Shown piece after piece: positions 54,553-64,000 of a stretch of DNA of 64,000 bases; positions within the stretch are counted from its first letter, which is position 1; every line of letters begins with the position of its first letter. The stretch covers positions 44,474,959-44,538,958 of the forward strand of contig CM048840.1 in NCBI GenBank assembly GCA_026545765.1, given 5' to 3'. Both the position numbers and the translations under genes were made by a program. Source of the DNA: Plantago major. Lineage: Eukaryota; Streptophyta; Magnoliopsida; Lamiales; Plantaginaceae. Below the pieces are notes generated by a model, which had not been told where the DNA came from, did no database searches, and saw only the letters and a list, made by a program, of their open reading frames with translations.

Positions 54553-57500
54553 ATGTCCGAGAGCGATAGTCAAAACCATTTCGAAGCTGCTGAGTATGCG
54601 TCCGAAACGGCGTCCTGGTCTGGTACTTCCGAGGAGGTTGTTATTGGTGGTCCGGAGGACCTAAGAGGTAAAAATCAAACCTCGATCAGGAGTGAAGAAA
54701 TTGAGGTGAGTTCTCCATCCTTTCGTTTGATTGTCCCGGATTCCAAATATCCGGATAGACAAGATTATCCGGATATCCGTGCAGGGTACCGTGGCTCTTC
54801 ACGAGACTGTGACTCGGACTTATGGCAACCCCAGTTCGCGTCGAGCAGGCAACTAATTCGAATCTCCCGGTAGACATCCGAAATCTTGCTCGAAACTTAG
54901 GCTATAATGTTAGGTGCCATCCTAATTACCTCCCTTTCGTTCCGGACCCGCAGGAGATCAACGTTGAAGAAGTGCACTACACTTCGGACTCTCTCCCGGA
55001 GTTGGGCATGTTCGAGTCTAGTATGGAAGATACAGTCCGAATCGTGGCTCCTCTTCAAACGGTCGTGGAGTTGGATTCGTCATCCGAAGACGAAAAAGTT
55101 GAAGAAAGGTATGTGGAGGAAGGAGAGGAAGAGGAAAGTGAGGAAGAAGAAGATGAGGATGACGATGAGGAGGAGGTTGTTCCTCCATTGAAACGAACCA
55201 AGCTTTCGGATCGTCCGAGCACAAGCCGTCCGTGGGGAGAAAGCTCGGCTCAAGGATCAAGTCGGGTGCTTGTTATGCAGACGTCCGAAGGGAGTAAGAA
55301 AGGGGACGATGTGTTACGCATCAAGTACCCTCGGACTCGACTTCAAGTTACCCATCCAGACCCCAATGGTGAGTTGAACTTGGACGATATTTTGCCGACA
55401 TGTCCTCGACCATCACGGCTGATGAAGTTGTTAAGCTCCGGAGGAAATATGAAATCCCCGAGTCCCTGGAGATCCTGATTCCAGAAAAGTCGCATGCCTT
55501 CTATAATCCTCCTCCCAGGTACATGTGCGTGTATGAAGCCTCTTTGCATTATTGTTGGCGCATTCCTTTGGCATCCGAACTGTTGGCCATTCTGAAGGGA
55601 ATCGGACTTAGTCCGCATCAAGTGATTCCGAATTCGCTCGGAATCTTGTGTGCTTTGGAATACTTTGTAAGTGTAAGGGGATTCCGATCACTTTTGATAA
55701 TTTCCGCAAGCTCTTTTCCATCACGGCGAGCAAGAAGAACCAGTTCTTTTATACACTGGTGACTCGGCAAGCCTACAACTTTTTTGAGGATCCAATCTCA
55801 TCCATAGGGATTAAGTGGTGGCAAAAGTACATCTTCATCTGAGCCGCCCTAAAACCTGGACAGTCCGAAGAGCAGAGAGTCCAATGGGACTTTCAAAAGA
55901 AGTTCTTCCGGGGAAAGCTTTCGGACTGGAGGCTTCTGGCTCGGAACGTAACAATGTGGATGCAGGCTCTCAATCGGAACGAGCAACCTACAAAATACTT
56001 CTTCCGGGGCTTGATTTGTCAACCATTTCCGCTCCTAGCAGGCCTTTCGGGGCCAAGCTTTTGTGATGGAAACGAGGATTTTAGTAAGTTAAAGTGTCTC
56101 GGATTTCTCTCTAGTCCGAGACATTATTTTATTTTCTTGTTATAATGGTTTAACTTGTGTTACTTCGGACTTGCAGATTTTTTGTTCGATTACATCATGT
56201 CGACCATGAGGGAGCTGAAGAGGAAGCAAAATGCTGCTCAAAAGAAGGAGATGAAAGATGGCGTCCGGGACCAGCTGATCAAGACGTCCACTATGTTTCA
56301 GATGGATGAGCCTCAGAACACTGCTACGTTCCGAGTTGAGGAGCTTCGGAGGCAAGCAGCTGGTGAAGAGCCCCAGGTGATGCCCACTCCGAACAAGGGC
56401 AAAGAGGCTGGTGCGAAGGGTACCAAGAAGCCTCCGAGGGTTGTTTTGAAGGAAACTTCGGCGAGTGGGGCCAGTGCTCCGAGTGGACAGAAATGTTCTT
56501 CCGAAGGTCCAATTCCCCCGGCTAAGAAAGGTAAAGGGGTGATGGTGGAGGATTCGGACCTGGATTCCGAAGTGAATCGGTTGGCTTTGGTTCCGGAGCT
56601 GGAAAGAATTGTTGAGCTTGTTGCTGCTCACCGGAAGGTACACTTCGTTCCGAATGTGTTCCTTAATTTTTCAATTTTTGAAAAATTCCATCTTAAATTG
56701 ATTCGGACCTCTATCTTTGTGTTTTGTTATTAGCTTACTGTTGTTGTCCGAGCTTGTTCTGAGGTAGCGGGTCGGAGGGCCACGATGAAAATGGAGTTGT
56801 CCAAGTCCGAGGTGAGTAGGGAGGCCGAGGAAAACAAGGTCGTAGCTTATAAAGAAAAGTTTAAGAAGACCCTAGCCTTGTTGAAGGAAGCCCAGGCTGA
56901 GAACGAGAAGCTGAAGAGTGCTGTTCGAGCCTTGTAGAAGGACTTGGATGCGCACAAGGAGGGCATGGGCGATCTCACTGCGGTCTCTCGGAACTTTAAG
57001 GATTGCATGCTCGAGCATCTGCTGACAGTTCGGACTGAGGCTGTCTGAGACTACTTAGGCTCGGACGCCAACAGGTTCTTGCTGGACACCAAGTATGATA
57101 TGGCTCGTCAAGAAGGGTTCGATGCAACAGTGGGCCAACTCCAAAAGAAGGGCCTTGTTCCGAAGGACTACAACTTGGAGGATGAAGGGGTCTTGGCTTT
57201 CAATGAACCGGATGGATCCATCTTTGTTTCGGAGGATGTGGCTGACTCGGATCTATTCAAGTCCGAGTTCGTTGAACTTGTGTGTGAGGAGACTGAGGAG
57301 AACAAGTATAATCATGGAGGTCCGTACTTACTTTCATTTGTTCCAGAGACCCTGATGCCCCACGTCTTCATTCCATTTGAGGAGTATGAGTACCAAAACC
57401 GCGAGTGGCTGAAGATCCCTGGTCAGTTGCTAGGTCATGACCCAAACTTGGACCTGTACGAGGAATGCCCCGAGTTCATCCGGAAGAAAAAAGAGGAGCG

Positions 57501-57612
57501 AACCAAGAGGTTGTCCGAGCATCAGGCCTCGCAGCAAGATAACCCGAAGAGTGTCCCGGAAGGTTCCCAGCCAGAGTCTCAAGCCGATCCATCTGGGAGT
57601 CGGACTCGTTGA
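54553..57612 (+). pseudogene. G3 antisense accessory gene, PF04195-like, best copy
   Basis: Function unknown. Exons 54552-56083, 56177-56637, 56734-57612; introns 56084-56176 and 56638-56733, whose removal keeps the frame (GNEDF to NFLFDYIMST; AAHRK to LTVVVRAC). Order: Ser/Glu-rich start (MSESDSQNHFEAAEYASE), a shifted zone, NLGYNVRCHPNYLPF, a highly acidic run (~55100-55180), NGELNLDDILPTCP, the PF04195-like core (HAFYNPPPRYMCVYE, IGLSPHQVIPNSLG, DNFRKLF, RQAYNFFEDPISS), LICQPFPLL, a Lys-rich part, a coiled coil (KFKKTLALLKEAQAENEKL) and a C-terminal block (RFLLDTKYDMARQEGF, FVPETLMPHVFIPFEEYE). Frameshifts at ~54800, ~55430, ~55640; stops at 55842, 56935 and 57046. Confidence 0.82.
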
Positions 57613-57615
57613 AGG

Positions 57616-57629
57616 CGGGGTATGCCCCG
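57616..57629 (+). terminator. Conserved hairpin after antisense-gene stop (G3)
   Basis: CGGGGTATGCCCCG, three bases past the TGA, identical to G1 and G2. Confidence 0.55.
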
Positions 57630-58254
57630 TAAGTGATGTAATGATGGTCTTCGGACCTTTTAAACAATTTGGAATTGTTGTTTTGTTGAATGTTTGTTAA
57701 GTTATTTTGTCTCAGATTGTCGGAGATGATTCGTACTAGTATTTGTCCGAAGCAGCATGCTGTCTTCGAAGAATTCATGTTTTGTTTTGTTATGAATTTG
57801 TTTCCTTCCGTGCACTCTTATGTGTTCGGACTTAACATACACATTCTCTATACAGTTGTCCCAAGTATTCCTAGTTCGGTCGCCGGAGAGTTAGTCTGAG
57901 GCAACTCACAAACATACACTTGTGATTGTGTGTCGTATGATAAAAATCGGAGAATTAGTTCGGATTGCCAAAGTGGTGGTCCGAACAGGCGATCTCGATT
58001 CCTTGTATACGTTAACCCGAAATTACAGCTTGGATTTATCCTTCAATTGGTAGCGCCTCGGATCAACATAACAAGTATAGTTCGAATGATAAATCCTTAG
58101 GTTTGGTCAAACATTTACAAGGATATGTGTTGCCAATAAGTCCGAATCATTCTGTCTTGTGAGGAATATACAAGTGCTCATTGTAAGCAATGGGTTCGGT
58201 CCCACTTAAGATTGGTTCGGACCTTGTAACCTCAACCGAATGATAGCGAGCAGG
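57630..58254. other. G3 non-coding stretch after antisense gene
   Basis: No coding signal; probably the 3' UTR and upstream part of the second promoter. Confidence 0.45.
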
Positions 58255-58350
58255 AGCCCAATAGCGATGGCCCAAGATAGGCCCAAGCCCACTAGTAACC
58301 GTTTCTTTACACGTGTCGCATCGCGATTGGTCTATAGTGTCTATAAATAG
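58255..58350 (+). promoter_or_regulatory. Second conserved plus-strand promoter (G3)
   Basis: GGCCCAA motifs (~58269, 58281), CACGTG (58310-58315), GATTGGT (~58325) and TATAAATA (58342-58349), then ATTGTACGACCTTTT shared with G2. Confidence 0.65.
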
Positions 58351-59171
58351 ACATATATTGTACGACCTTTTGTATCATTTCTGCCTTCTAAAAATAGACG
58401 ATTCGGATCCGATGATTCGGACGCCTGTACCAACTGGATCGAACTCGATGGTCCTATGCAGTGGTCCACCCATGAGGAGCTCGTCTAAATCCGAGGGGCT
58501 GTTGCTGGGCGGCTCTCTACAAGGATCAATGAGTTTGATTCATCGATGTCGTTTGTTTCGGTTCACCACATAATTTGTTCGGAGGGTCAATTCCTTGACC
58601 CGTCTGCCTCTTCCACAATTTACCATTTTTTGTGAATGCTTTTTTGTCTAACTCGAAAATGGTAATGGTTGAAGAGGTAGATTTTCCGAGTATATTTTGG
58701 CAAACTCTCCACTCGAACCTATTCGTTGATGATAGGAGAAAATGTATCGGAGCGGTTGGAGACCTTGATTCGGAGACCTGGGTTCGGACGTCCCCAAAGA
58801 ATTTTTCTGAAGAAATTCTTTGCTTCGGACAGGGTGGCCCGGATCAGTTGTTTTTTCATTCATTATGTCTTGCTCTTGATGGTATAGTCCTTGTCTCGAA
58901 TTTAAGTGTCGAGTCTTTATTTCTTGAACTTGTGTGAATGAAAGATAATCTTTTGTTTGTCTGATAAATCAATTTTTTACAAAGTAAGTCAATGGTTCGG
59001 AGGGGTGTTTGAGTCCAAAGAGTAGAGTAGAGTCGAGTCAGAGAGAATTATAATAGAAAAAGATAAAAGATGCATTGATTTGACGTAAATGCAAGTACAA
59101 CTCGTGGGCTTCAAGGCCAAAAGGGAATACAAGCAAATGTAAACAACTGACGTAGTTTCTGAAAAGTAGTC
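58351..59171. other. G3 stretch between second promoter and integrase
   Basis: No convincing coding region. GATTCGGATCC / GGTTCGGATCC follows the TATA box in both G3 (58401) and G2 (24779), so the start of this RNA may be conserved even though no protein is. Confidence 0.45.
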
Positions 59172-60240
59172 CTAAGCATAAAACTTCTGAAGGTTATTAG
59201 TATTCCAAGTTCTCTTCAGGACTCTACGCTGATCATCCTCTAATTCGTAGCTCCCATTGACTCTTGCTCCGATGATCTTGTAAGGTCCTTCCCATTTAGG
59301 CTTGAGTTTTCCCACCTTACTGAGAATGTCTGCTCTCCTGAGAACCAGATCGCCAACTTGTAGATCTTTGGTATGGACATTCTTGTTATAGGCTCAGGCA
59401 GCTGTTGCTTGGTAGCGATGGAAGTTAGCTAGTGCGGTGCTCCTCTTGTTCTCAAGTAGTTCCAAGTCATAGATCCTGGCCACTTCATTCTCAATAGGCT
59501 GGTATTGTTGGATTCTTTGGGTCTCCACTGTAATCTCCGAAGGGATGACTGCCTCAGTTCCATAGACTAGCGCAAAGGGTGTCTCTTGAGTGGCGGTTCT
59601 AGCTGTAGTGCGGTGTGCCCAAAGTACCCTATCCAAGTCATCTGCCCAACTTCCTTGAGAAGTCCTTAGCCTCCTTTCTAGGATCTTAACAATTGTCTTG
59701 GTTGTTGATTCAGCTTGACCATTGGCTTGAGGGTGGCCAACTAATGTGAATCGTTGCTCTATTTTGAAAGATTTACACAATTCCTTAAGTTTAGCTCCGG
59801 AGAACTGAGCTCTGTTGTCTGAGACAATGACTCTAGGCAAACCAGACCGGCAAATGATATTCTTCCAAATGAAGGTTCTGACTTGGCTTTCGATGATGGT
59901 AGATACGGCTTCTGCCTCAACCCACTTAGTAAAGTACTCCACAGCAACAATGAGGAATTTCTTCTGGTGAGTCCCATGGGGAGAAGGACCGACTATGTCT
60001 ATTCCCCATTGGTCAAATGGACAGGCTATGATTGAAGGAATCATAGGGTTAGTAGGGCGATGAGGGATGTTGGCATAGTATTGGCAATCATCACATGCCC
60101 GAGCAAAGTTTGCTGCATCCTTATCAATTGTTGACCTGTAGTAGCCTTGCCTTATGACTTTTTGAGCCAAAGTTTGACCTCCTGAGTGACTCCCACAACT
60201 TCGACTATGAATCTCTTCCATAACAGTGCTAGCTTCTTGA
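59172..60240 (-). pseudogene. G3 integrase, one internal stop
   Basis: Zinc region (EIHSRSCGSH, CDDCQYY), catalytic Asp in WGIDIVGP and SDNRAQF (consensus DNG has Arg here), Glu in GQAESTTKTI, then HRTTARTATQETPFALVYG, then TGA at ~59392 inside the C-terminal domain. GDLVLRRADIL and KWEGPYKIIGARVNG follow in frame to the true stop at 59172. This is the most complete integrase of the three. Confidence 0.9.
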
Positions 60241-60870
60241 GGTCCGAGGCATCTCAGATGAGTACCACTGAAGTACTTCTTGTAAAGGTCCTCCCCAAGG
60301 ATAAAGTATCTGCTAGCTCGGCATAGGACTCTTTTTGCTTCTTTAAGATCTGACGGCAAAGACCCGTCCTTAAGGTAATTAAAGATGTCCGTCATCCAGC
60401 TGCGTTCGGTACTTAAGAGGAAAACTTGTAAGCCTGGACTCATTAGTGAGGAAGTTTTAAGAGTCAGTAGAATGATGCTTCTCGTGTCGAGTGCTCCCGA
60501 AGCTGAAGCGTACTTCGAAAGTGCATCAGCTTTCTCATTCCACTCTCTATCAAACCTTTCCAGTGTAAACTCTTCAAAGTGTTCCACCTCTTTCTTGAGC
60601 AGGTCCGGGTACGTTATCAAGTTTGGTCCTTTAGTAGAAAAATACCCCGAGAACTGAGATTCAACGAGTTGCGAGTTAGTCTAAGCTTTGATTCTTTTCA
60701 CTTGGAGTGATTTTTCCATCTTCAGTCCGGTAAGAAGCGCTTCGTACTCAGCCTCATTATTGGTCACTTTGAAGTCGAGTGTGATAGCGTAGTCCAACTC
60801 GGCGCCTTCGGGACTCTTAAGGTGAATTCCAATCTCCTTGCCTACCGGAAGAAGATCCATCCACTTGTAG
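60241..60870 (-). pseudogene. G3 second RNase H domain and linker
   Basis: NEAEYEALL and NEKADALSKYAS positions present. A TAG at ~60680 sits where G2 has a Tyr codon in YTDSQLV, and a frameshift just after LQVDGSS (~60850) separates the first catalytic Asp from the rest. Linker YLKDGSLPSDLKEAKR at ~60330-60390 is open toward integrase. Confidence 0.82.
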
Positions 60871-61669
60871 CGTCCAAGTGTCTTTGCCTTGTTTCTTAGT
60901 TTTAGGAGTGAGAACCGTAGTTTCCGCCCTATCTCAACATTCTTTCCTTCAGGGATCTCTCCTTGCTTCCTGGTGGAGGTTGCAAGTGTAAGAGTGTCTA
61001 GTACTTCATCCAAGAGAAACATGTGTCTTACTCTTAGAGAGTTAGTCATAGGTTCTTGGGGATATCCTATAAACTGGGCGTCTTCATAGACTTCCCATTC
61101 TGCTTCTTTCACAGCGCTTCTCACTTGTTCAGAGGGCGCTGTCTCTTGTGTTATCATTAGGCACTCGACTTCTTTCAATTGATCATCAGTTTTTTCATCA
61201 TACTTCTCAAGGTAATCAACTAAGAAATCGGCTAAGATCTGAGCTTTCTTTGCTGACGAAGCTTGATATCCAATATCATACTCACTTAGTTCAATCAACC
61301 ATTTTGATAAGCATCCAGATTGATCTGGCTTCCCTAAGATTTGTTTCAGGGGTTCACTGGTGAGAACCACAATCCTATGTGACTTGAAGTACGGCTTCAG
61401 TCTCCGGGCGATGTAAACTAGCGCATAAGCTAGCTTTTCAATGTGGACATATCTGGTTTCAGCACCAGCGAGAGCCTTGCTCAAGTAGTAGACATGCATG
61501 TGGTCATTGGCTTGGATCCTAACCAATACAGAACTCATAGCCTCATTTGTGACAGCCAGATATAAGTAGAGAGGCTCTCCCTCCACTGGTTTGGACAAGA
61601 GAGGAGGTGAAAGGAGGTAGTTTTTTAGGCTATCAAAGGCTTCTTCGTATTCTTTGGTCCATTCAAACT
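60871..61669 (-). pseudogene. G3 first RNase H domain and connection
   Basis: The frame 60681-61598 covers LYLYLAVTNEAMSSVL, YYLSKALAGAETRYVHIEKL, ARRLKPYFKSHRIVVL, KPDQSGCLSKWLIELSEYDI and KKAQILADFLVDYLEK, then a variable connection to the second RNase H. The upstream join to reverse transcriptase is cut by the CACTA element. Confidence 0.88.
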
Positions 61670-62718
61670 AGGTCCGTCGCTAAACAACCACTGATCCGTC
61701 GCTAAGTCATCAGCGACGGATAAAAAACCCGTCGTCATTTTGTTCGTCACATTGATTCTAACGATGGATAGATTATCCGTCGCTAAATAACGACGGATAA
61801 AATGTTGACCTTTTCACCAAATTCGAGTTCTATTTAGCGACGGATAACTATCCGTCGCTAAATAGCTATTTTTTATTTTTTTAAAATTATTAGCTGTTTT
61901 TTTTAAAAAATTATTAGCTATTTTTTGTTTTTTTTATTATTATGTCAATAAATAGATAATCGGATCTGGACGGATCTGGACAGTGGTCGGAGGGTGATGG
62001 TGGTGGTGCGGTGGAAGATGGTGGTGGATCTGGTTGTGGATCTAGTGATGGTGGTGTGTGGGTGGAGGATGGTGGTGGAAGGAGGGTGGTGGTGCGGTGG
62101 TGGAAGGGTGGAGGCAGTGGTGCGGTGGAGGATGGTGGTGGAAGGAGGGTGGTGATGGAAGGGTGGTGGTGCGGTGGTGGAGTGATGGTGGAAGGGTGGA
62201 GGCAGTGGTGCGGTGGAGGATGGTGGTGGAAGGAGGGTGGTGGTGGAAGGGTGGTAATGCGGTGGAGGATGGTGGTGGAAGGGTGGAGGAGTTGGAAGAA
62301 GAGTGGTGGAAGATGGAAGAAGATATGGTGAATGGTGGCAGATACGGTGTATATATATGCGAATTTCTAGGGTTTTAGCGACGGATAGAAATATTCGTCG
62401 CTATCTTATCCGTCGCTAGATTTTCATTTATTTTTTTAAAGATTAATTATTTAACGACGGATAATCTATCCGTCGTTAAAATATTTTTTTTAAAAAAAAC
62501 CAAAAAGTCAACAAACACTAATGACGGATAGAAATATTCGTCGCTATTTAGCGACGGATAGGCATCTGTCACTAAATAGCGATGGAAACAACGACGGATT
62601 AGCGACGGATCGGGCGAAACGCTCTATCCGTCGCTAAAATGACCAATTCGTCGCTAAATAGCGACGGATAGGCATCTGTCGCCCCTGTCCGTCGCTATTC
62701 AGCGAATTTCTTGTAGTG
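61670..62718. mobile_element. Non-autonomous CACTA element, one end truncated
   Basis: The right end is complete (AATTTCTTGTAGTG at 62718). The left end lacks CACTACAAG and starts within subterminal repeats (GGTCCGTCGCTAA). Comparison with G2 shows the left junction also lost about TGT plus the expected CTC duplication, so a deletion removed the left tip with adjoining host sequence. GTCGCTAAATAGCGACGGAT words fill both ends. GGTGGAAGG minisatellite inside. Same family as 16470-17957, opposite orientation. Confidence 0.88.
61980..62330. repeat. GGTGGAAGG minisatellite in CACTA
   Basis: Purine-rich strand asymmetry with units such as GGATGGTGGTGGAAGG repeated. Open frames here are compositional. 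Confidence 0.82.
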
Positions 62719-63602
62719 CTCCTTTCTTCATTATCTTAAAGAAAGGTAGGTTCTTTTCTGCTGATCTAGAGATGAAGAGGCTTAAGGACATCACTCGTCC
62801 TATGAGCTGTTGAACCTCATTGATGGTCTTTGGTTGTGGCAAGTCCAGAATAGCCTTGATCTTTTCCGGATTGGCACTGATGCCTCTTTCTGTGACCATG
62901 TAACCGAGATATTTGTCCCCTTTCACTCCAAAGGTGCACTTTTTCGGATTTAGTCGCATCCCATATTTTCTAAAGATCGAGAAGCTCTTGTTGAGGTGTT
63001 CAATGTCAAAATGTCATCAACATATACTTCCATGGTCTTGTTGATCTAGTCTTTGAACATTTTATTTACCAGACGTTAATAAGTAGCTCCAGCATTTTTC
63101 AGTCCAAATGGCATAACCTTGAAATAATAAACTCTCCGACTGCAAAGAAGGTCGTCTTCTTGATGTCTTCTTGAGCCATTCTGATTTGATAAAAACCTTG
63201 ATAGGCATCCATGAAGCTTAGAAGAGCGCATCCGGCCGTGGACTCTACTAGTTGGTCGATCCGAGGCAAAGGATAAGGATCCTTTGGGAAAAACTTGTTA
63301 AGCCTAGTAAAGTCATTTCACATCCTCCATTTGCCCAGAGCCTTCTCGACGAGTACCACGTTGCAGACCTAATCTGTGTATCTTACTACTTCGATGTGTC
63401 CCACTTTTATGTGCCTCTCAACCTCTCCGGCAATGATAGCATTTTCCACAGGGCCGAAGTCCTTTCTTTTCTGGAGGATATACTTGACCGAAGGATCCAT
63501 GTTTAATCGGTGAATTGTTATCCTCGGGTCTATCCCCTTAAGATCGTCGGTACTCCAAGCAAAGACATCATAGTTATCCCTAAGGCAAGCTATGAGTTTC
63601 AT
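62719..63602 (-). pseudogene. G3 reverse transcriptase, broken
   Basis: 63369-63602 is open (DVFAWSTDDLKGIDPRITIH, QKRKDFGPVENAI). Stops and shifts follow at 63368, ~63318 and ~63140. The YVDD box is at ~63009-63025. 62719-62959 has MRLNPKKCTFGVKGDKYLGY and GISANPEKIKAILDLPQPKT up to the CACTA insertion. Confidence 0.87.
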
Positions 63603-64000
63603 CTATACTTCGACGCTCATCTCAGTTCCAATCCTGGTCTTCTTTTCTGGGTTTCCCTCTATCAAATGGATTTCTTTCAAGGTTTCATGAGGTTCAATCC
63701 TTGATTCCTTAGAAAATTTCTCTTTAAGAGTTCCAGCCCCAATTTCCTCTTTAGCTGGGGTAAGAGGTACGGGTAAGAGTGACTCGGGCTTCTCAGTAAC
63801 TGTGATAATAGGAGCAGAGGCGTTCCTCGTCGACATAATGTAGCATTCCCACGCTTCTCTAACATTCCCAACTTCCTCTCCTACACCGTTTGGAGTAGGA
63901 AATTTAACTCTGTTATGTAGAGGAGATGAGATAGCCTTGAATTGATTGAGTCTCGGACATCCTAGGATAACATTGTAGTCGAAAACGCGATCTACGACCA
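63603..64000 (-). pseudogene. G3 protease C-terminus, cut by window end
   Basis: GNVREAWECYIMSTR and KEEIGAGTLKEKFS match the region after protease in G1 and G2. At the window end the FDYNVIL motif of protease is readable. A stop at ~63602 separates it from reverse transcriptase. The DTG motif lies beyond the window. Confidence 0.85.

Larger units (their letters stand above)
53314..64000 (-). mobile_element. G3: Tat-type retrotransposon, incomplete in window
   Basis: Interior of a third Tat element: antisense gene (54062-57629), second promoter, then integrase, second RNase H, RNase H, reverse transcriptase and protease on the minus strand, running off the right end before gag. No LTR in the proper orientation at the left. 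A CACTA element lies in reverse transcriptase. pol from 59172 to 61598 is nearly open, with few stops. Confidence 0.88.

Overview
The window is plant nuclear DNA, most likely from a eudicot; the species cannot be named. It is almost wholly transposable elements. I see no intact host gene, rRNA, tRNA or CRISPR array. The plant assignment rests on Ty3/gypsy Tat-type pol with a second RNase H domain, a large Ty1/copia element of SIRE type with an initiator-tRNA-Met primer site, CACTA elements ending in CACTACAAG, and a Mutator-like element carrying a GRF zinc-finger gene behind a telo-box promoter.

Layout. (1) 1-447 is spacer. (2) A 247-bp MITE with an 8-bp target duplication (440-447 and 14461-14468) is split by Tat element G1 (652-14413, sense strand minus, 5-bp duplication AGTCT). 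(3) 14469-15777 is spacer. (4) A Mutator-like element (MULE) spans 15787-50420, with ~165-bp terminal inverted repeats and a 9-bp duplication (8/9 match). It carries a GRF gene broken by a non-autonomous CACTA element (16470-17957), which itself holds a second copy of the MITE (17203-17449). The MULE transposase gene is split by Tat element G2 (19117-48017). G2 in turn has a 15.3-kb copia element in its gag (30988-46269, duplication GGGCG). A 300-bp AT microsatellite replaces the right edge of G2. (5) 50430-53118 is spacer. (6) A third Tat element, G3, runs from about 53314 off the right end. Its left junction is an LTR fragment in the opposite orientation, and its reverse transcriptase holds a second CACTA element (61670-62718).

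Gene organisation. In all three Tat elements gag-pol lies on the minus strand. The stretch between integrase and the left (3') LTR carries a separate plus-strand gene with its own TATA box, a 5'-UTR intron, two further introns at matching positions, a PF04195-like core, a coiled-coil C-terminal part, and a short perfect hairpin just after the stop. A second conserved plus-strand promoter (G-box-like, inverted CCAAT, TATA) lies further along, facing the 3' end of integrase. The copia element similarly has a long post-pol gene with its own TATA box and several short phase-0 introns, on the sense strand. So two unrelated retrotransposon lineages here each carry an intron-containing accessory gene with its own promoter.

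None of the elements looks autonomous as read. Some copia frame breaks follow one pattern, CTG read as CG, which may be sequence error rather than decay.
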